From NCBI GenBank assembly GCA_947488615.1, contig CANKZU010000021.1:1-52408 (forward strand): 52,408 bases of DNA. The letters run 5' to 3'. The notes under the pieces were generated by a model. That model had not been told where the DNA came from. It made no database searches and was given only the letters and a program-made list of their open reading frames with translations. The position numbers were made by a program, and so were the translations under genes. Positions 25,644-33,602 of the stretch are shown piece by piece. Within the stretch, counting starts at the first letter, position 1. Each line of letters starts with the position of its first letter. Source of the stretch: an uncultured Aurantimonas sp. Lineage in GTDB: Bacteria > Pseudomonadota > Alphaproteobacteria > Rhizobiales > Rhizobiaceae.

Positions 25644-27230
25644 TTACAAGGGATATGCCTGCGGCAGTTGAAACTCGTTCCGCTCGGCCGCGTCGAGTTG
25701 CGCGACGAGACCCATCTCCCAGGCAAGATATTGCCGAGATGCGTCGAGATTGCCGTCGTGCCGGTCGTGAACAAAGCGGAGGAAATCGATCGCTTCCTCG
25801 TCGCTGGGGCTGGAAGGCGACGCAACTGCCCGGCAACCCGACTCCAGCAGGGCTGTATGGCCGCCAGCGACGACGGCGAAATCCGCACCATCTGGCCGAT
25901 CGAGCTCGCAAACAGCTCCAGCAAGGACCGCGTCGTCCCCGGCAACCAGCAATATCCGCCGCTTGTCCTGCGCGATGACCTGATTCAGCCGCGCTCTTGT
26001 TCCCCAGACCGCGCCCTCCGGGTGGCTCTTGCGATAGGCGCGTGAGGGCCGAAGGTCGATCAGCAGAGCCGTGCCGGCGATTGCCTCACCGAGCGCGGTG
26101 TGGGCGTCGACGGTGATTGGTGCGAAAGCCGGCGTCGGAGCCGGCGCGCCTTGAGGTTCCAATGCCCGCAGCCCTGCACCAATGAGCGCGACCACCGGCT
26201 CGTAGCCAAGCTGGCGCAACCAGAACGCCGCAAGACCGGCGCGGATGCCGATATCGTCGCAGAGCAGCAGCCTGGCGTGCCGGACGCCGACATACTGGTC
26301 GGTCGCCTGTACGAGCTGGCCACTCGGCGCGTGTGGCGCGAAGGCGAGCGGGTCGGCGCACGCCTCGGCTTCGGACCGCACGTCGAAGGCGAACGTCGTC
26401 CGCGTCGGATCGGCGAGAAGGCCGCACACGTCGTCGGACGATATGACAGGAATGTTCCATCGGTCGAGAAAGGTGCTCGCTCGCTCACGTCCCGCAGCCT
26501 GAGATGCCGCGTCGAGCCCAGGGAAAGGAGTCGCCGCCACTCCGCGCTCCAGATCGTGGCCAGCCAGTGCCCAGCCTTGGGTCCCGTTTTCGAGCGCGTA
26601 GACGGGTCCGGCGTGGCCCATCAGTTTCAATCCGATTGCGCCGACGATGCCGCGCGTGCGTCCGGCGCAGCCGACGACGACCGGCTTTTCGCCGGGCAAG
26701 CGAAGGGCTGCCACGCGGTAGGCCAATTCGCCATTCGGAAGGCAAACCGCACCCGGGACATGCATCTTCGCGAACTCGCCCGGCGGCCTGGCGTCGAACA
26801 GCGCCACATTGCCGCCGTCCGACCATTCAACCAATGTCTCTGGTGTGATGACATCCGGACGCCACTGGTGCTCAGCGAGTTCACCCAAGGTCTTGGAGGG
26901 GACATTGACCCCCTTGAACAGGGTGAATCCGGCCTGGCTCCAGCCGGGAGTGCCGCCGGCGACAATCATGATGTCGGTGTAGCCGAGACCTGAAAGATAG
27001 GCGGCGGCTGTTTTCGCGACACCGTCGCCATCGTCGATCAGGAGCAAGGGCACGTTCGTCCGCGGCACCAGACGAACCACTTCCCGCTCAAGACGGCTGT
27101 AAGGGCAGGGCACCGCGAATAGCGGATGTCCCTCGCCGAACTGTCCCGCTTCGCGGATGTCGAGAAAGGCGACTTCCTTGCCAGAATGGACGAGAGCTTT
27201 CGCGGCGTCTGGATCGATGGCGCGGATCAT
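25644..27230 (-). CDS. Four-domain rhodanese-like protein, only domain 2 with catalytic Cys
   Basis: 528 aa containing four rhodanese-type domains in tandem (about 1-105, 125-235, 258-360 and 370-470). Each has the family opening strand with D-x-R or a variant (FLDIREAGQF, LFDARPPGEF, AFDVRSEAEA, LIDLRPSRAY). Only domain 2 has an active-site loop with cysteine (C188 in GCAGRTRG). The loops of domains 1 and 4 have Asp or Gly-Asp, and domain 3 has a displaced Cys (LLCDDIG). The protein could transfer sulfane sulfur or act as a scaffold. It overlaps the upstream hydrolase by 4 bp, so it is co-expressed with a dehalogenase-like enzyme. Confidence 0.8.
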   Translation of the reverse strand: MIRAIDPDAAKALVHSGKEVAFLDIREAGQFGEGHPLFAVPCPYSRLEREVVRLVPRTNVPLLLIDDGDGVAKTAAAYLSGLGYTDIMIVAGGTPGWSQAGFTLFKGVNVPSKTLGELAEHQWRPDVITPETLVEWSDGGNVALFDARPPGEFAKMHVPGAVCLPNGELAYRVAALRLPGEKPVVVGCAGRTRGIVGAIGLKLMGHAGPVYALENGTQGWALAGHDLERGVAATPFPGLDAASQAAGRERASTFLDRWNIPVISSDDVCGLLADPTRTTFAFDVRSEAEACADPLAFAPHAPSGQLVQATDQYVGVRHARLLLCDDIGIRAGLAAFWLRQLGYEPVVALIGAGLRALEPQGAPAPTPAFAPITVDAHTALGEAIAGTALLIDLRPSRAYRKSHPEGAVWGTRARLNQVIAQDKRRILLVAGDDAVLAGAVCELDRPDGADFAVVAGGHTALLESGCRAVASPSSPSDEEAIDFLRFVHDRHDGNLDASRQYLAWEMGLVAQLDAAERNEFQLPQAYPL

Positions 27231-28174
27231 TCCGTGTAGGGCTCCGGCTCATCGCCCTGGAAAAAGGCGCGGAAGGCCGGTTCGACCAAATCCGGCCGAT
27301 GCTCGGCCGGGTAATGGCCGGTCGGGATACTGTGGCCGCGGAGATCGTCGCACCACTCGCCCCAGGCTTCCAGAGGCTGGAAGTGGCGGCCGCAATGGCT
27401 GTTCGACCCCCAGAGTACGAGGACGGGACAGGCGATCTTGCGTTTGCCGTGCTCGGCCGTGTCGAGGGGAAAATCGATCCCGATGGTGGCGCGATAGTCC
27501 TCGCAGACCGCGTGGATCTGTTCGGGCGTCGCGCAGCGCTTGTATTCGGCGATGGCTTCCGGCGCGAAGATCGACAGGCCGACGCCCTTCTTGTTGAGCT
27601 TGTAGTCCATGTAATAGCCGAGGTCGGCCGACAGCAGCTTTTCAGGAAACGGCGCCTTCTGCGCCATGAAAAACCAGTGATAGCTCTCCATCCCCCAGCC
27701 GAGCGTGACCTTGGACAAGACGTTGTAGGTCGGCACGATGTCGAGCGCCGCAAGCCGCATGATCCTCTCGGGCTGGTCCAGCGCCATTCGGAAGCCGACG
27801 CGCGCGCCGCGGTCGTGGCCGGCGACGGCAAAGCGCTTATGGCCGAGCGCGTCCATCACGTCGAAGACATCTTCGCCCATCGGGCGGAAGCCGTAAGCGG
27901 CATGGTCCTCGCCGCCGTCCGGCTTGGAGCTGTCGCCGTAGCCGCGCAAATCCGGGGCGATAATGGTGAATTCGCGGGCGAGGGAGGCGGCGATCCGGTG
28001 CCAGCTGAAATGGGTCAGCGGGTTTCCATGCAGGAGGACGAGCGGTGGACCGCCGCCCGCTGTTGCCACGTTGATCTCGGCGCCCCGCGTTGCGACCCGC
28101 GTATAGGAAAAGCCGGCGAGCGGGCCGTCCGTGCCATCAATGCGGCGATCGATTGCGGGCTGGGGCTCTTGCAT
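27227..28174 (-). CDS. Alpha/beta hydrolase, haloacetate/fluoroacetate dehalogenase-like
   Basis: 315 aa. The nucleophile elbow is GHDRGAR, with Asp (D121) in place of the serine of esterases, as in haloacetate dehalogenases; R122 and R125 can bind a carboxylate. YHWFF at 165-169 supplies His-Trp (H166, W167), which cradle halide in fluoroacetate dehalogenases, and Y227 (EDYRAT) is placed like their third halide ligand. The acid is probably D145 and the base is H287 (GHYPAEHRP). The enzyme would convert a halo-acid to the hydroxy acid. Epoxide hydrolases share the fold but need lid tyrosines. It is divergent from tctC2 and carries predicted GntR operators upstream. Confidence 0.8.
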   Translation of the reverse strand: MQEPQPAIDRRIDGTDGPLAGFSYTRVATRGAEINVATAGGGPPLVLLHGNPLTHFSWHRIAASLAREFTIIAPDLRGYGDSSKPDGGEDHAAYGFRPMGEDVFDVMDALGHKRFAVAGHDRGARVGFRMALDQPERIMRLAALDIVPTYNVLSKVTLGWGMESYHWFFMAQKAPFPEKLLSADLGYYMDYKLNKKGVGLSIFAPEAIAEYKRCATPEQIHAVCEDYRATIGIDFPLDTAEHGKRKIACPVLVLWGSNSHCGRHFQPLEAWGEWCDDLRGHSIPTGHYPAEHRPDLVEPAFRAFFQGDEPEPYTE

Positions 28175-28188
28175 GCGGATCGAACTCC

Positions 28189-28198
28189 ATTGTTGATA
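28189..28198. promoter_or_regulatory. Predicted GntR operator, site 3
   Basis: ATTGTTGATA, followed by AT. It lies 15 bp before the dehalogenase-like start, where a bound repressor would cover the start region. Confidence 0.5.
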
Positions 28199-28299
28199 AT
28201 ATCTGGGAAGTCAGCCGGAGCCGCTTGGCACATAAGGAAGCCCTGGCGAAGAGGGCTTCCTCCGACGCCCATCGATAAAGCCATACGGCTTTTCGTGCA

Positions 28300-28309
28300 A
28301 TTGTTGACA
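28300..28309. promoter_or_regulatory. Predicted GntR operator, site 4
   Basis: ATTGTTGACA, followed shortly by an inverted TTGACAAT half at 28311-28318, so the site may be compound. It lies 84 bp before tctC2. Confidence 0.55.
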
Positions 28310-28393
28310 CTTGACAATTTCCCGAGGGGCCGTGAATGCTGTCGATGGGAGAGCGATCGGATCGTATCCGTTCGACCAACAGGGAGGATGACT

Positions 28394-29344
28394 ATGATCG
28401 TCAATCTGAGAGCGGCCGTATTTGCCGCGGGCCTCGCCATGACGGCGGGCCATGCATCGGCGCAGGATTATCCCGTCGATACGGTGACGCTGGTCACCCA
28501 TTCGAGCGTTGGCGGAGGCAGCGACGTCTTCCTTCGCGAGCTCGCCAAATATCTCGGCCCCGCGCTCGGCGCCAATGTCGTGGTCGACAACGTCAAGGGC
28601 GGTTCCGGCGCCAATGCGATGGCGCATCTGGCAGCGTCACCCGCCGATGGATCGGTGCTGTATGCGACGACGCCGACCTTCATCTATACCTCGCTCCTGT
28701 CGAGCCCCGAGGCGACATATAAGGATCTGGAGCCCCTCGTGAACGTATTCTCCGATCCCGAGGTGATCTACACGTCTGCCGATAGCGAATTTCAAAGTCT
28801 CGGCGACGTGATCGCCAAGGCCAAGGATAGTCGCGGAACCTGGGGGGCGGCCAATCCCGCGTCGCTGGAGCGGCAGTTGCTGGAGCGGCTGAAGACGACC
28901 GCCGACGTCGATGCCGCCGTGGTGACCCACGAGGGCGGCGGCGACATGATGATCAACGTGCTCAACGGCACGCTCGACATAGGCGTCGGCGAGGTGCAGG
29001 AGCTCAGCTCGCAGCTGGAGGCCGGTCAGGTCCGTATCCTCGCGACCTTCACGGAGAATCGGCTGGACGCCTACCCGGATGTGGAGACAGTGTCCGAGGC
29101 GGGCTATGATATCGTCGCCCGCAAGTTCCGCGGCATCGCCGGGCCGAAGGGCCTGCCCGACGACGTCATCGCCGCTTGGGAGAAGGCGATCCCGCAGCTC
29201 CTGGAGGACCCAGACTACAAGGCCGCCTACAGCAAAGCCAGTCTGCGGCCGGAATACATTCCTCATGCCGAGTATGTCGAATTCATCCAGACCTTCGCGA
29301 ACGAAACGGAGTCCTTCCTGAAGGAATCCGGTGTCATCCAGTAA
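28394..29344 (+). CDS. Tripartite tricarboxylate transporter, substrate-binding protein (TctC family) 2
   Basis: 316 aa from the ATG at 28394, 6 nt after AGGGAGG; the ATG at 28388 is too close to that site. A Sec signal peptide (about 1-22, ending ASAQ) precedes a TctC-type binding protein (VTLVTHSSVGGGSDVFLRE, VVDNVKGGSGANAMAHLA, VVTHEGGGDMMINVLNG). A much longer open frame to 27299 is shadow from the opposite-strand gene. It is similar in plan but clearly diverged from TctC1, so the two systems may import different carboxylates. Confidence 0.85.
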   Translation: MIVNLRAAVFAAGLAMTAGHASAQDYPVDTVTLVTHSSVGGGSDVFLRELAKYLGPALGANVVVDNVKGGSGANAMAHLAASPADGSVLYATTPTFIYTSLLSSPEATYKDLEPLVNVFSDPEVIYTSADSEFQSLGDVIAKAKDSRGTWGAANPASLERQLLERLKTTADVDAAVVTHEGGGDMMINVLNGTLDIGVGEVQELSSQLEAGQVRILATFTENRLDAYPDVETVSEAGYDIVARKFRGIAGPKGLPDDVIAAWEKAIPQLLEDPDYKAAYSKASLRPEYIPHAEYVEFIQTFANETESFLKESGVIQ

Positions 29345-29352
29345 ATGCGTTT

Positions 29353-29378
29353 GAGGCGGCGCGACGTCGCGCCGCCTC
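29353..29378 (+). terminator. Perfect 26-nt GC palindrome between tctC2 and tctB2
   Basis: The 13-nt arm GAGGCGGCGCGAC is followed directly by its complement GTCGCGCCGCCTC. It occupies the same position as the hairpin after tctC1. It has no U-tract. Attenuation or stabilisation of tctC mRNA is likely. Confidence 0.65.
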
Positions 29379-29402
29379 GGACTTTCGGGCCGGGAGACTT
29401 AC

Positions 29403-29906
29403 TTGAGTTCACGGGATTTCGTTGGCGGAATCGCGGCGATCGTGATCGGGTTCGGTTACCTGATTATGACGCTGGATATCCGGGCAAGCGCGCTCGACGA
29501 TACGGTCGGGCCGGCCGGACTGCCGCGGGCGCTGGCCATGCTGATGATCGCCCTTGGCGTGGTTCTTTGCCTCAAGGCAATGGTTGCTGGCCGCATGTGG
29601 CGAAAGATCGGCCCTGTCTCCGATGAGGGCGCGACAGCTGAAGCCGGACGTGTCGGCATCGGCGGCATTCTCAAGGCGGGCGGACTTCTCGTCATCGCCG
29701 TCGGCTATCTCGTGGCCGTGCGCCCGCTCGGTTATCTGCCGAGCGTTTTCGCGCTGATCGTGGCCGCGTCGCTGTATGGGGGCGTGACGCTGAATTGGCG
29801 CGTCTTCGCTATCGCCGCGGGCGGCGCGGTTTTCTATTGGCTGCTGTTCGTCCTCGCGCTTGGAATTCCGCTTCCCGCCGGCGACTTCTGGCTCCTGCTT
29901 CGCTGA
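29403..29906 (+). CDS. Tripartite tricarboxylate transporter, small membrane subunit (TctB family) 2
   Basis: 167 aa with a TTG start preceded by GGGAG. Four membrane helices are expected (about 7-25, 35-55, 85-103 and 110-155). Position between tctC and tctA identifies it. The weak start codon and the upstream hairpin would both keep its level below that of the binding protein. Confidence 0.8.
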   Translation: MSSRDFVGGIAAIVIGFGYLIMTLDIRASALDDTVGPAGLPRALAMLMIALGVVLCLKAMVAGRMWRKIGPVSDEGATAEAGRVGIGGILKAGGLLVIAVGYLVAVRPLGYLPSVFALIVAASLYGGVTLNWRVFAIAAGGAVFYWLLFVLALGIPLPAGDFWLLLR

Positions 29907-29917
29907 TTGGTGGTTTG

Positions 29918-31414
29918 ATGGACGTCATATCCCAAGCGCTCGACGTGCTGCTGACGACGCCCGCGGGACTGTTCGCGATCGTCGGCGTCGCATGGGGGAT
30001 CCTCGGCGGCGCGCTTCCGGGCCTGTCTCCGTCGATCACCATGGCGCTGCTTCTACCGTTCACCTACAGCCTCGATCCGACCTCGGCGATCGTGCTCCTC
30101 GCTTCGACCTATATCGGCGCGGAATATGGCGGCTCGATCCCCGCCATCCTGATCCGCACGCCGGGGACCAACGCCGCGGCGGCCACCGTCATCGACGGCT
30201 TCGAGATGAACCGCCAGGGCAAGGCCGGACTGGCGCTTGGCATCTCCCTCTATTCGGGCGTTCTCGGGAGCCTCTTCGGCCTGGTGATGCTCGTCGTCCT
30301 GAGCGAGCCGCTGTCGAGCGTCGCGCTGTCCTTCCGACCGCCCTCCTATTTCGCGCTCGGCATTCTCGGGTTGAGCGTCATCGCCTCGCTATCCGGCGGC
30401 TCGCTGGTGAAGGGCCTCCTCGCCGGGGTGCTCGGCATGATGGTCGCGACCATCGGAACCGATCCGGTCACCGGCGGCAACCGCTTCACCTTCGGCACCG
30501 CCGACCTCCTTGGCGGCATCGAACCGGTCCTGATCATGGTCGGGCTCTTCGCGGTGAGCGAACTTCTCGTGCAGACGGCGCAGAAGGGCGAAAATCTGCG
30601 GGTCGAAAGCCGCGCGCGGATCGAGTTTCCCGGCCGCAAGCTGGCCGCCCGGCTCATCCCCTCGCAGATGATCGGCAGCGTCATCGGTACATTCGAGGGC
30701 GTCATGCCGGGTGCCGGGGGAACTGTCGCGTCCTTCATGTCCTACAACGAGGCACGGCGCTGGTCGCGGCACAAGGACGAGTTCGGTCACGGCTCGCCGG
30801 AGGGCATCGCGGCGCCCGAAGCGGCCAACAATACCGTGGCGGCGACGGCGATCATCCCGCTCTTGTCCTTCGGCATACCGGGATCGAACTCGACGGCGAT
30901 CCTGCTCGGCGGTTTCCTGATCCACGGGATAAGCGTGGGACCGATGATCTTCATCAAGTCCGCGAACGTCGTTTATGGCCTCTATGGCGGGATGCTCATC
31001 GCCTCCGTGTCGCTGCTGTTCATCGGCATGGCGATGATGGGGCCATGCATCTGGCTGGTGAACCGGCCGCGCGCCTATCTCAATGCCTTCATTCTCGCGC
31101 TGATCTTCTCCGGCGTCTTCTCGATCCACCAGAGCCTTTTCGATCTGGTGATCGTGTTGATCGCCGGTGTGGTCGGCTTCGCGATGCGCCTTCTGAAGTT
31201 CCCGTTCCTGCCGACGGTCCTCGGGCTCGTCCTCGGCTATCTCGTGGAAAGCAATTATCGCCGCTCCCTCGTCCTGTCGGGCGGCGATCACGCGATCTTC
31301 CTGACCGATCCGATCTCGCTCGGCTTCCTCGTTGTCGCGGCGATCTTCATCCTTGGCTCGCTGATCCGGCCGCTGATCGCCTCGTGGGCAGATCGTCGCG
31401 CGGCCGCGAACTGA
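29918..31414 (+). CDS. Tripartite tricarboxylate transporter, large membrane subunit (TctA family) 2
   Basis: 498 aa from the ATG at 29918; longer frames run back into tctB. Marks are GILGGALPGLSPSITMALLLPF, TYIGAEYGGSIPAILIRTPGT, GVMPGAGGTVASFMSY and LSFGIPGSNSTAILLGGF. The second half carries the second PG loop typical of TctA. It starts 11 bp after tctB2 and is followed by a PrpD gene 44 bp later, so transport and catabolism genes are likely on one message. Confidence 0.9.
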   Translation: MDVISQALDVLLTTPAGLFAIVGVAWGILGGALPGLSPSITMALLLPFTYSLDPTSAIVLLASTYIGAEYGGSIPAILIRTPGTNAAAATVIDGFEMNRQGKAGLALGISLYSGVLGSLFGLVMLVVLSEPLSSVALSFRPPSYFALGILGLSVIASLSGGSLVKGLLAGVLGMMVATIGTDPVTGGNRFTFGTADLLGGIEPVLIMVGLFAVSELLVQTAQKGENLRVESRARIEFPGRKLAARLIPSQMIGSVIGTFEGVMPGAGGTVASFMSYNEARRWSRHKDEFGHGSPEGIAAPEAANNTVAATAIIPLLSFGIPGSNSTAILLGGFLIHGISVGPMIFIKSANVVYGLYGGMLIASVSLLFIGMAMMGPCIWLVNRPRAYLNAFILALIFSGVFSIHQSLFDLVIVLIAGVVGFAMRLLKFPFLPTVLGLVLGYLVESNYRRSLVLSGGDHAIFLTDPISLGFLVVAAIFILGSLIRPLIASWADRRAAAN

Positions 31415-31458
31415 GCGATACCGCACATACATATGGCCCTTATCGAACGGAGAATGCC

Positions 31459-32823
31459 ATGACGGACGCCACCATTTCGGAGCGTCTCGCGAACTGGGGG
31501 GCCGGGCTGTCGCTGTCCGACGTTTCTACGGCTATGGTCGAGACGACCGAGGCGATCCTCGTCGATGTCGTCGGCCTTTGCCTCGCGGCGAGGCGTTCGG
31601 GCTACGTCGCCGCTGTCATCGCCTCTGCCGAGGCGGGTAATCACGTCGCCATTGGTCATGCCCGGCGGTTCAGCGCCGCCGACGCCGCGTTGATAAACGG
31701 CACGGCGGCCCATGGCGAAGATTTCGACGATACGTTCGAGGGGGGACCGGTGCATTCGGGCGCCGTCATCGTCCCGGCGATCCTCGCCATCGCGGAACGC
31801 GAGAAGCTGGCCGGTGGACAGGTTCTGCTCGGGATGGCGGCCGGCATCGAGCTGATGTGCCGGCTCGGCCTCGCGGCACCGAAGGCCATCCATCGTGCGG
31901 GTTTCCATCCGACGGCCGTCCTGGGCTCGCTCGCTTCGGCCTTCGCGGTGGGGGTCGCGACCGGGACGAACGAGGCCGGTCTTCGCAACGCTCTCGGCAT
32001 TGCCGGTTCGACCGCCTCGGGGATCATCGAATATCTGGGGGACGGAAGCTGGACCAAGCGGATGCATGCCGGCTGGGCAGCGCAGTCCGGCATGCGGGCG
32101 GCGCTGATGGGGCGGGGCGGGTTCCTCGGCCCTCGCGCTGTGATCGATGGGAAGCACGGCTTCTTCAAGGCTTTCGCGCCGTCGATCGATCCCCTCTACG
32201 ACAAGATGATGGACAAGCTCGGCGAACGCTGGGTGGCCGAGACGATCACATTCAAGCCGTATCCCTGCGGGACGATGGTGCAGCCTTATATCGACTGCGC
32301 GATCAAGCTTCGATCACAGGGTGTCCCGATCGAAAACATCGTAAAAATCCACTGCCTGACCTCAGACGGCTACGTCCACCGGCTCTGGGAGCCGCTCGAC
32401 CTGAAGCGCAATCCGCCGACCGACTATGCGGCCAAGTTCAGCCTGCCCTTCGGCGTGGCTCTTGGCCTCGAGCGCGGCCGCGCCGGTCTCGAGGATTTCT
32501 CGGAACAGGCGATCTTGGACGAGGCGCTGCTGCGTCTCAGCCGCCTTGTGACCTACGAAATCGATCCGGAAGACCCCTATCCGGCACGCTTTACCGGCCA
32601 TGTTCGCGTCGAGACCGAGGACGGCGCGGTCTTCGAGGCAAGGCAGGATCATATCAGGGGAGGCGCCGAGGCACCGCTGAGCCGCGCCGAGATCGACGCG
32701 AAGTTCTTGGCTAACGCCCGCTATGGCGGGGTGGAGGAAGGGGAGGCGATCCTCGCCGGCTGCGCCGGTATCTTCAAGGCAACCGACAGCGCAACCGCGA
32801 TCGCCAAGCTCGCGGGCGTGTGA
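31459..32823 (+). CDS. MmgE/PrpD-family protein 3 (divergent branch)
   Basis: 454 aa from the ATG at 31459, after ACGGAGA. Family marks are AAHGEDFDDTF, VHSGAVIVPA, GFHPTAVLGSLASAF and KPYPCGTMVQP. In place of the MTK-x-x-H-x-GRAA segment of paralogues 1, 2 and 4 it has TKRMHAGWAAQSG, so it belongs to another branch and probably has another substrate. It overlaps nothing; the SDR start follows 23 bp after its stop. Hydratase, decarboxylase or isomerase action on a polycarboxylate is inferred from the family only. Confidence 0.85.
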   Translation: MTDATISERLANWGAGLSLSDVSTAMVETTEAILVDVVGLCLAARRSGYVAAVIASAEAGNHVAIGHARRFSAADAALINGTAAHGEDFDDTFEGGPVHSGAVIVPAILAIAEREKLAGGQVLLGMAAGIELMCRLGLAAPKAIHRAGFHPTAVLGSLASAFAVGVATGTNEAGLRNALGIAGSTASGIIEYLGDGSWTKRMHAGWAAQSGMRAALMGRGGFLGPRAVIDGKHGFFKAFAPSIDPLYDKMMDKLGERWVAETITFKPYPCGTMVQPYIDCAIKLRSQGVPIENIVKIHCLTSDGYVHRLWEPLDLKRNPPTDYAAKFSLPFGVALGLERGRAGLEDFSEQAILDEALLRLSRLVTYEIDPEDPYPARFTGHVRVETEDGAVFEARQDHIRGGAEAPLSRAEIDAKFLANARYGGVEEGEAILAGCAGIFKATDSATAIAKLAGV

Positions 32824-32846
32824 CCATCAATCGACGGGGATCAGAC

Positions 32847-33602
32847 ATGAGCGAGTGCAAACTGGCGGGCCGAGTGGCCCTGGTAACGGGGGCTTCACGC
32901 AACATCGGGCGGAAAATAGCGGTGGCGCTCGGCCGCGCGGGCGCGTCGGTCGTCGTCCACGCCGCGCGGGACCGCGATGCCGCCGAGGAGACGGTCGCGG
33001 CGGTCGCGGCGGTAGGCGGGAAGGCGACCGCGATTATCGCGGACCTCTGCGACCCGGCGAGCGCCGAGACGATCGTCGGCGCGGCGCAGTCGGCGTTCGG
33101 ACGGCTGGACATCCTCGTCAACAACGCCGCGATCCGGCCCGAGGCCAAGATCGATGATCTGACTTACGAGGCCTGGCGACAGGTGATGACCGTCAATCTC
33201 GACAGCGCTTTCCTCGTCACAAAGGCGGCGTTGACACTGCTGCGTTCGAGCGATGCCGCCGCCATCTGCAATATCGGCGGCCTCACGGCCCATACCGGGG
33301 CGCCACATCGGGCCCATGTCATCGCCGCCAAGGCCGGGCTCGTCGGTCTGACCAAGGCACTGGCGCACGAGTTGTCGCCCGAGGGCATCACGGTGAATTG
33401 CGTGTCGCCGGGCCTGATCGAGACGAGCCGGGCAGCGACTGGTGGCACGGCGCCGAAGCATCATGAGACGCGCACCAATCTCGTCGGGCGGAGGGGCCTG
33501 CCGGAAGAAGTCGCGGCGGCCGTGCTCTATCTCTGCGGCCCGGGCGCACGCTATGTGACGGGAGAGACTCTCCACGTGAACGGCGGCGCCTATCTTTCGT
33601 GA
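32847..33602 (+). CDS. Short-chain dehydrogenase/reductase-family protein, catalytic Tyr missing
   Basis: 251 aa from the ATG at 32847 with GGGGA before it; a GTG at 32820 would overlap the PrpD stop. The Rossmann loop TGASRNIGRK, the NNAA segment and the C-terminal YVTGETLHVNGGAYLS are typical. The YxxxK motif is altered: K162 (AAKAG) is present but position 158 is Val, and the active-site serine is replaced by glycine (NIGG). Oxidoreductase activity is therefore doubtful or uses other residues. It overlaps the next gene by 4 bp. Confidence 0.8.
   Translation: MSECKLAGRVALVTGASRNIGRKIAVALGRAGASVVVHAARDRDAAEETVAAVAAVGGKATAIIADLCDPASAETIVGAAQSAFGRLDILVNNAAIRPEAKIDDLTYEAWRQVMTVNLDSAFLVTKAALTLLRSSDAAAICNIGGLTAHTGAPHRAHVIAAKAGLVGLTKALAHELSPEGITVNCVSPGLIETSRAATGGTAPKHHETRTNLVGRRGLPEEVAAAVLYLCGPGARYVTGETLHVNGGAYLS

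Larger units (their letters stand above)
28175..28393. promoter_or_regulatory. Divergent promoter region of the dehalogenase-rhodanese and tct2 operons
   Basis: 219 bp. It holds two ATTGTTGAYA motifs (28189 and 28300), two TTGACA boxes (28304-28309, 28311-28316), and a perfect 9-bp stem at 28236-28260 (GGAAGCCCT, 7-nt loop, AGGGCTTCC) between them. Confidence 0.55.

Noticed and set aside
27299..28393. Long N-terminal extension of tctC2
   Set aside because: The region is antisense to the hydrolase. The signal peptide and the ribosome site set the start at 28394.
29860..31458. Extension of PrpD 3 upstream through tctA2
   Set aside because: The residues are low-complexity Arg-rich shadow of tctA2. 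The start at 31459 has a good ribosome site and matches the family length.
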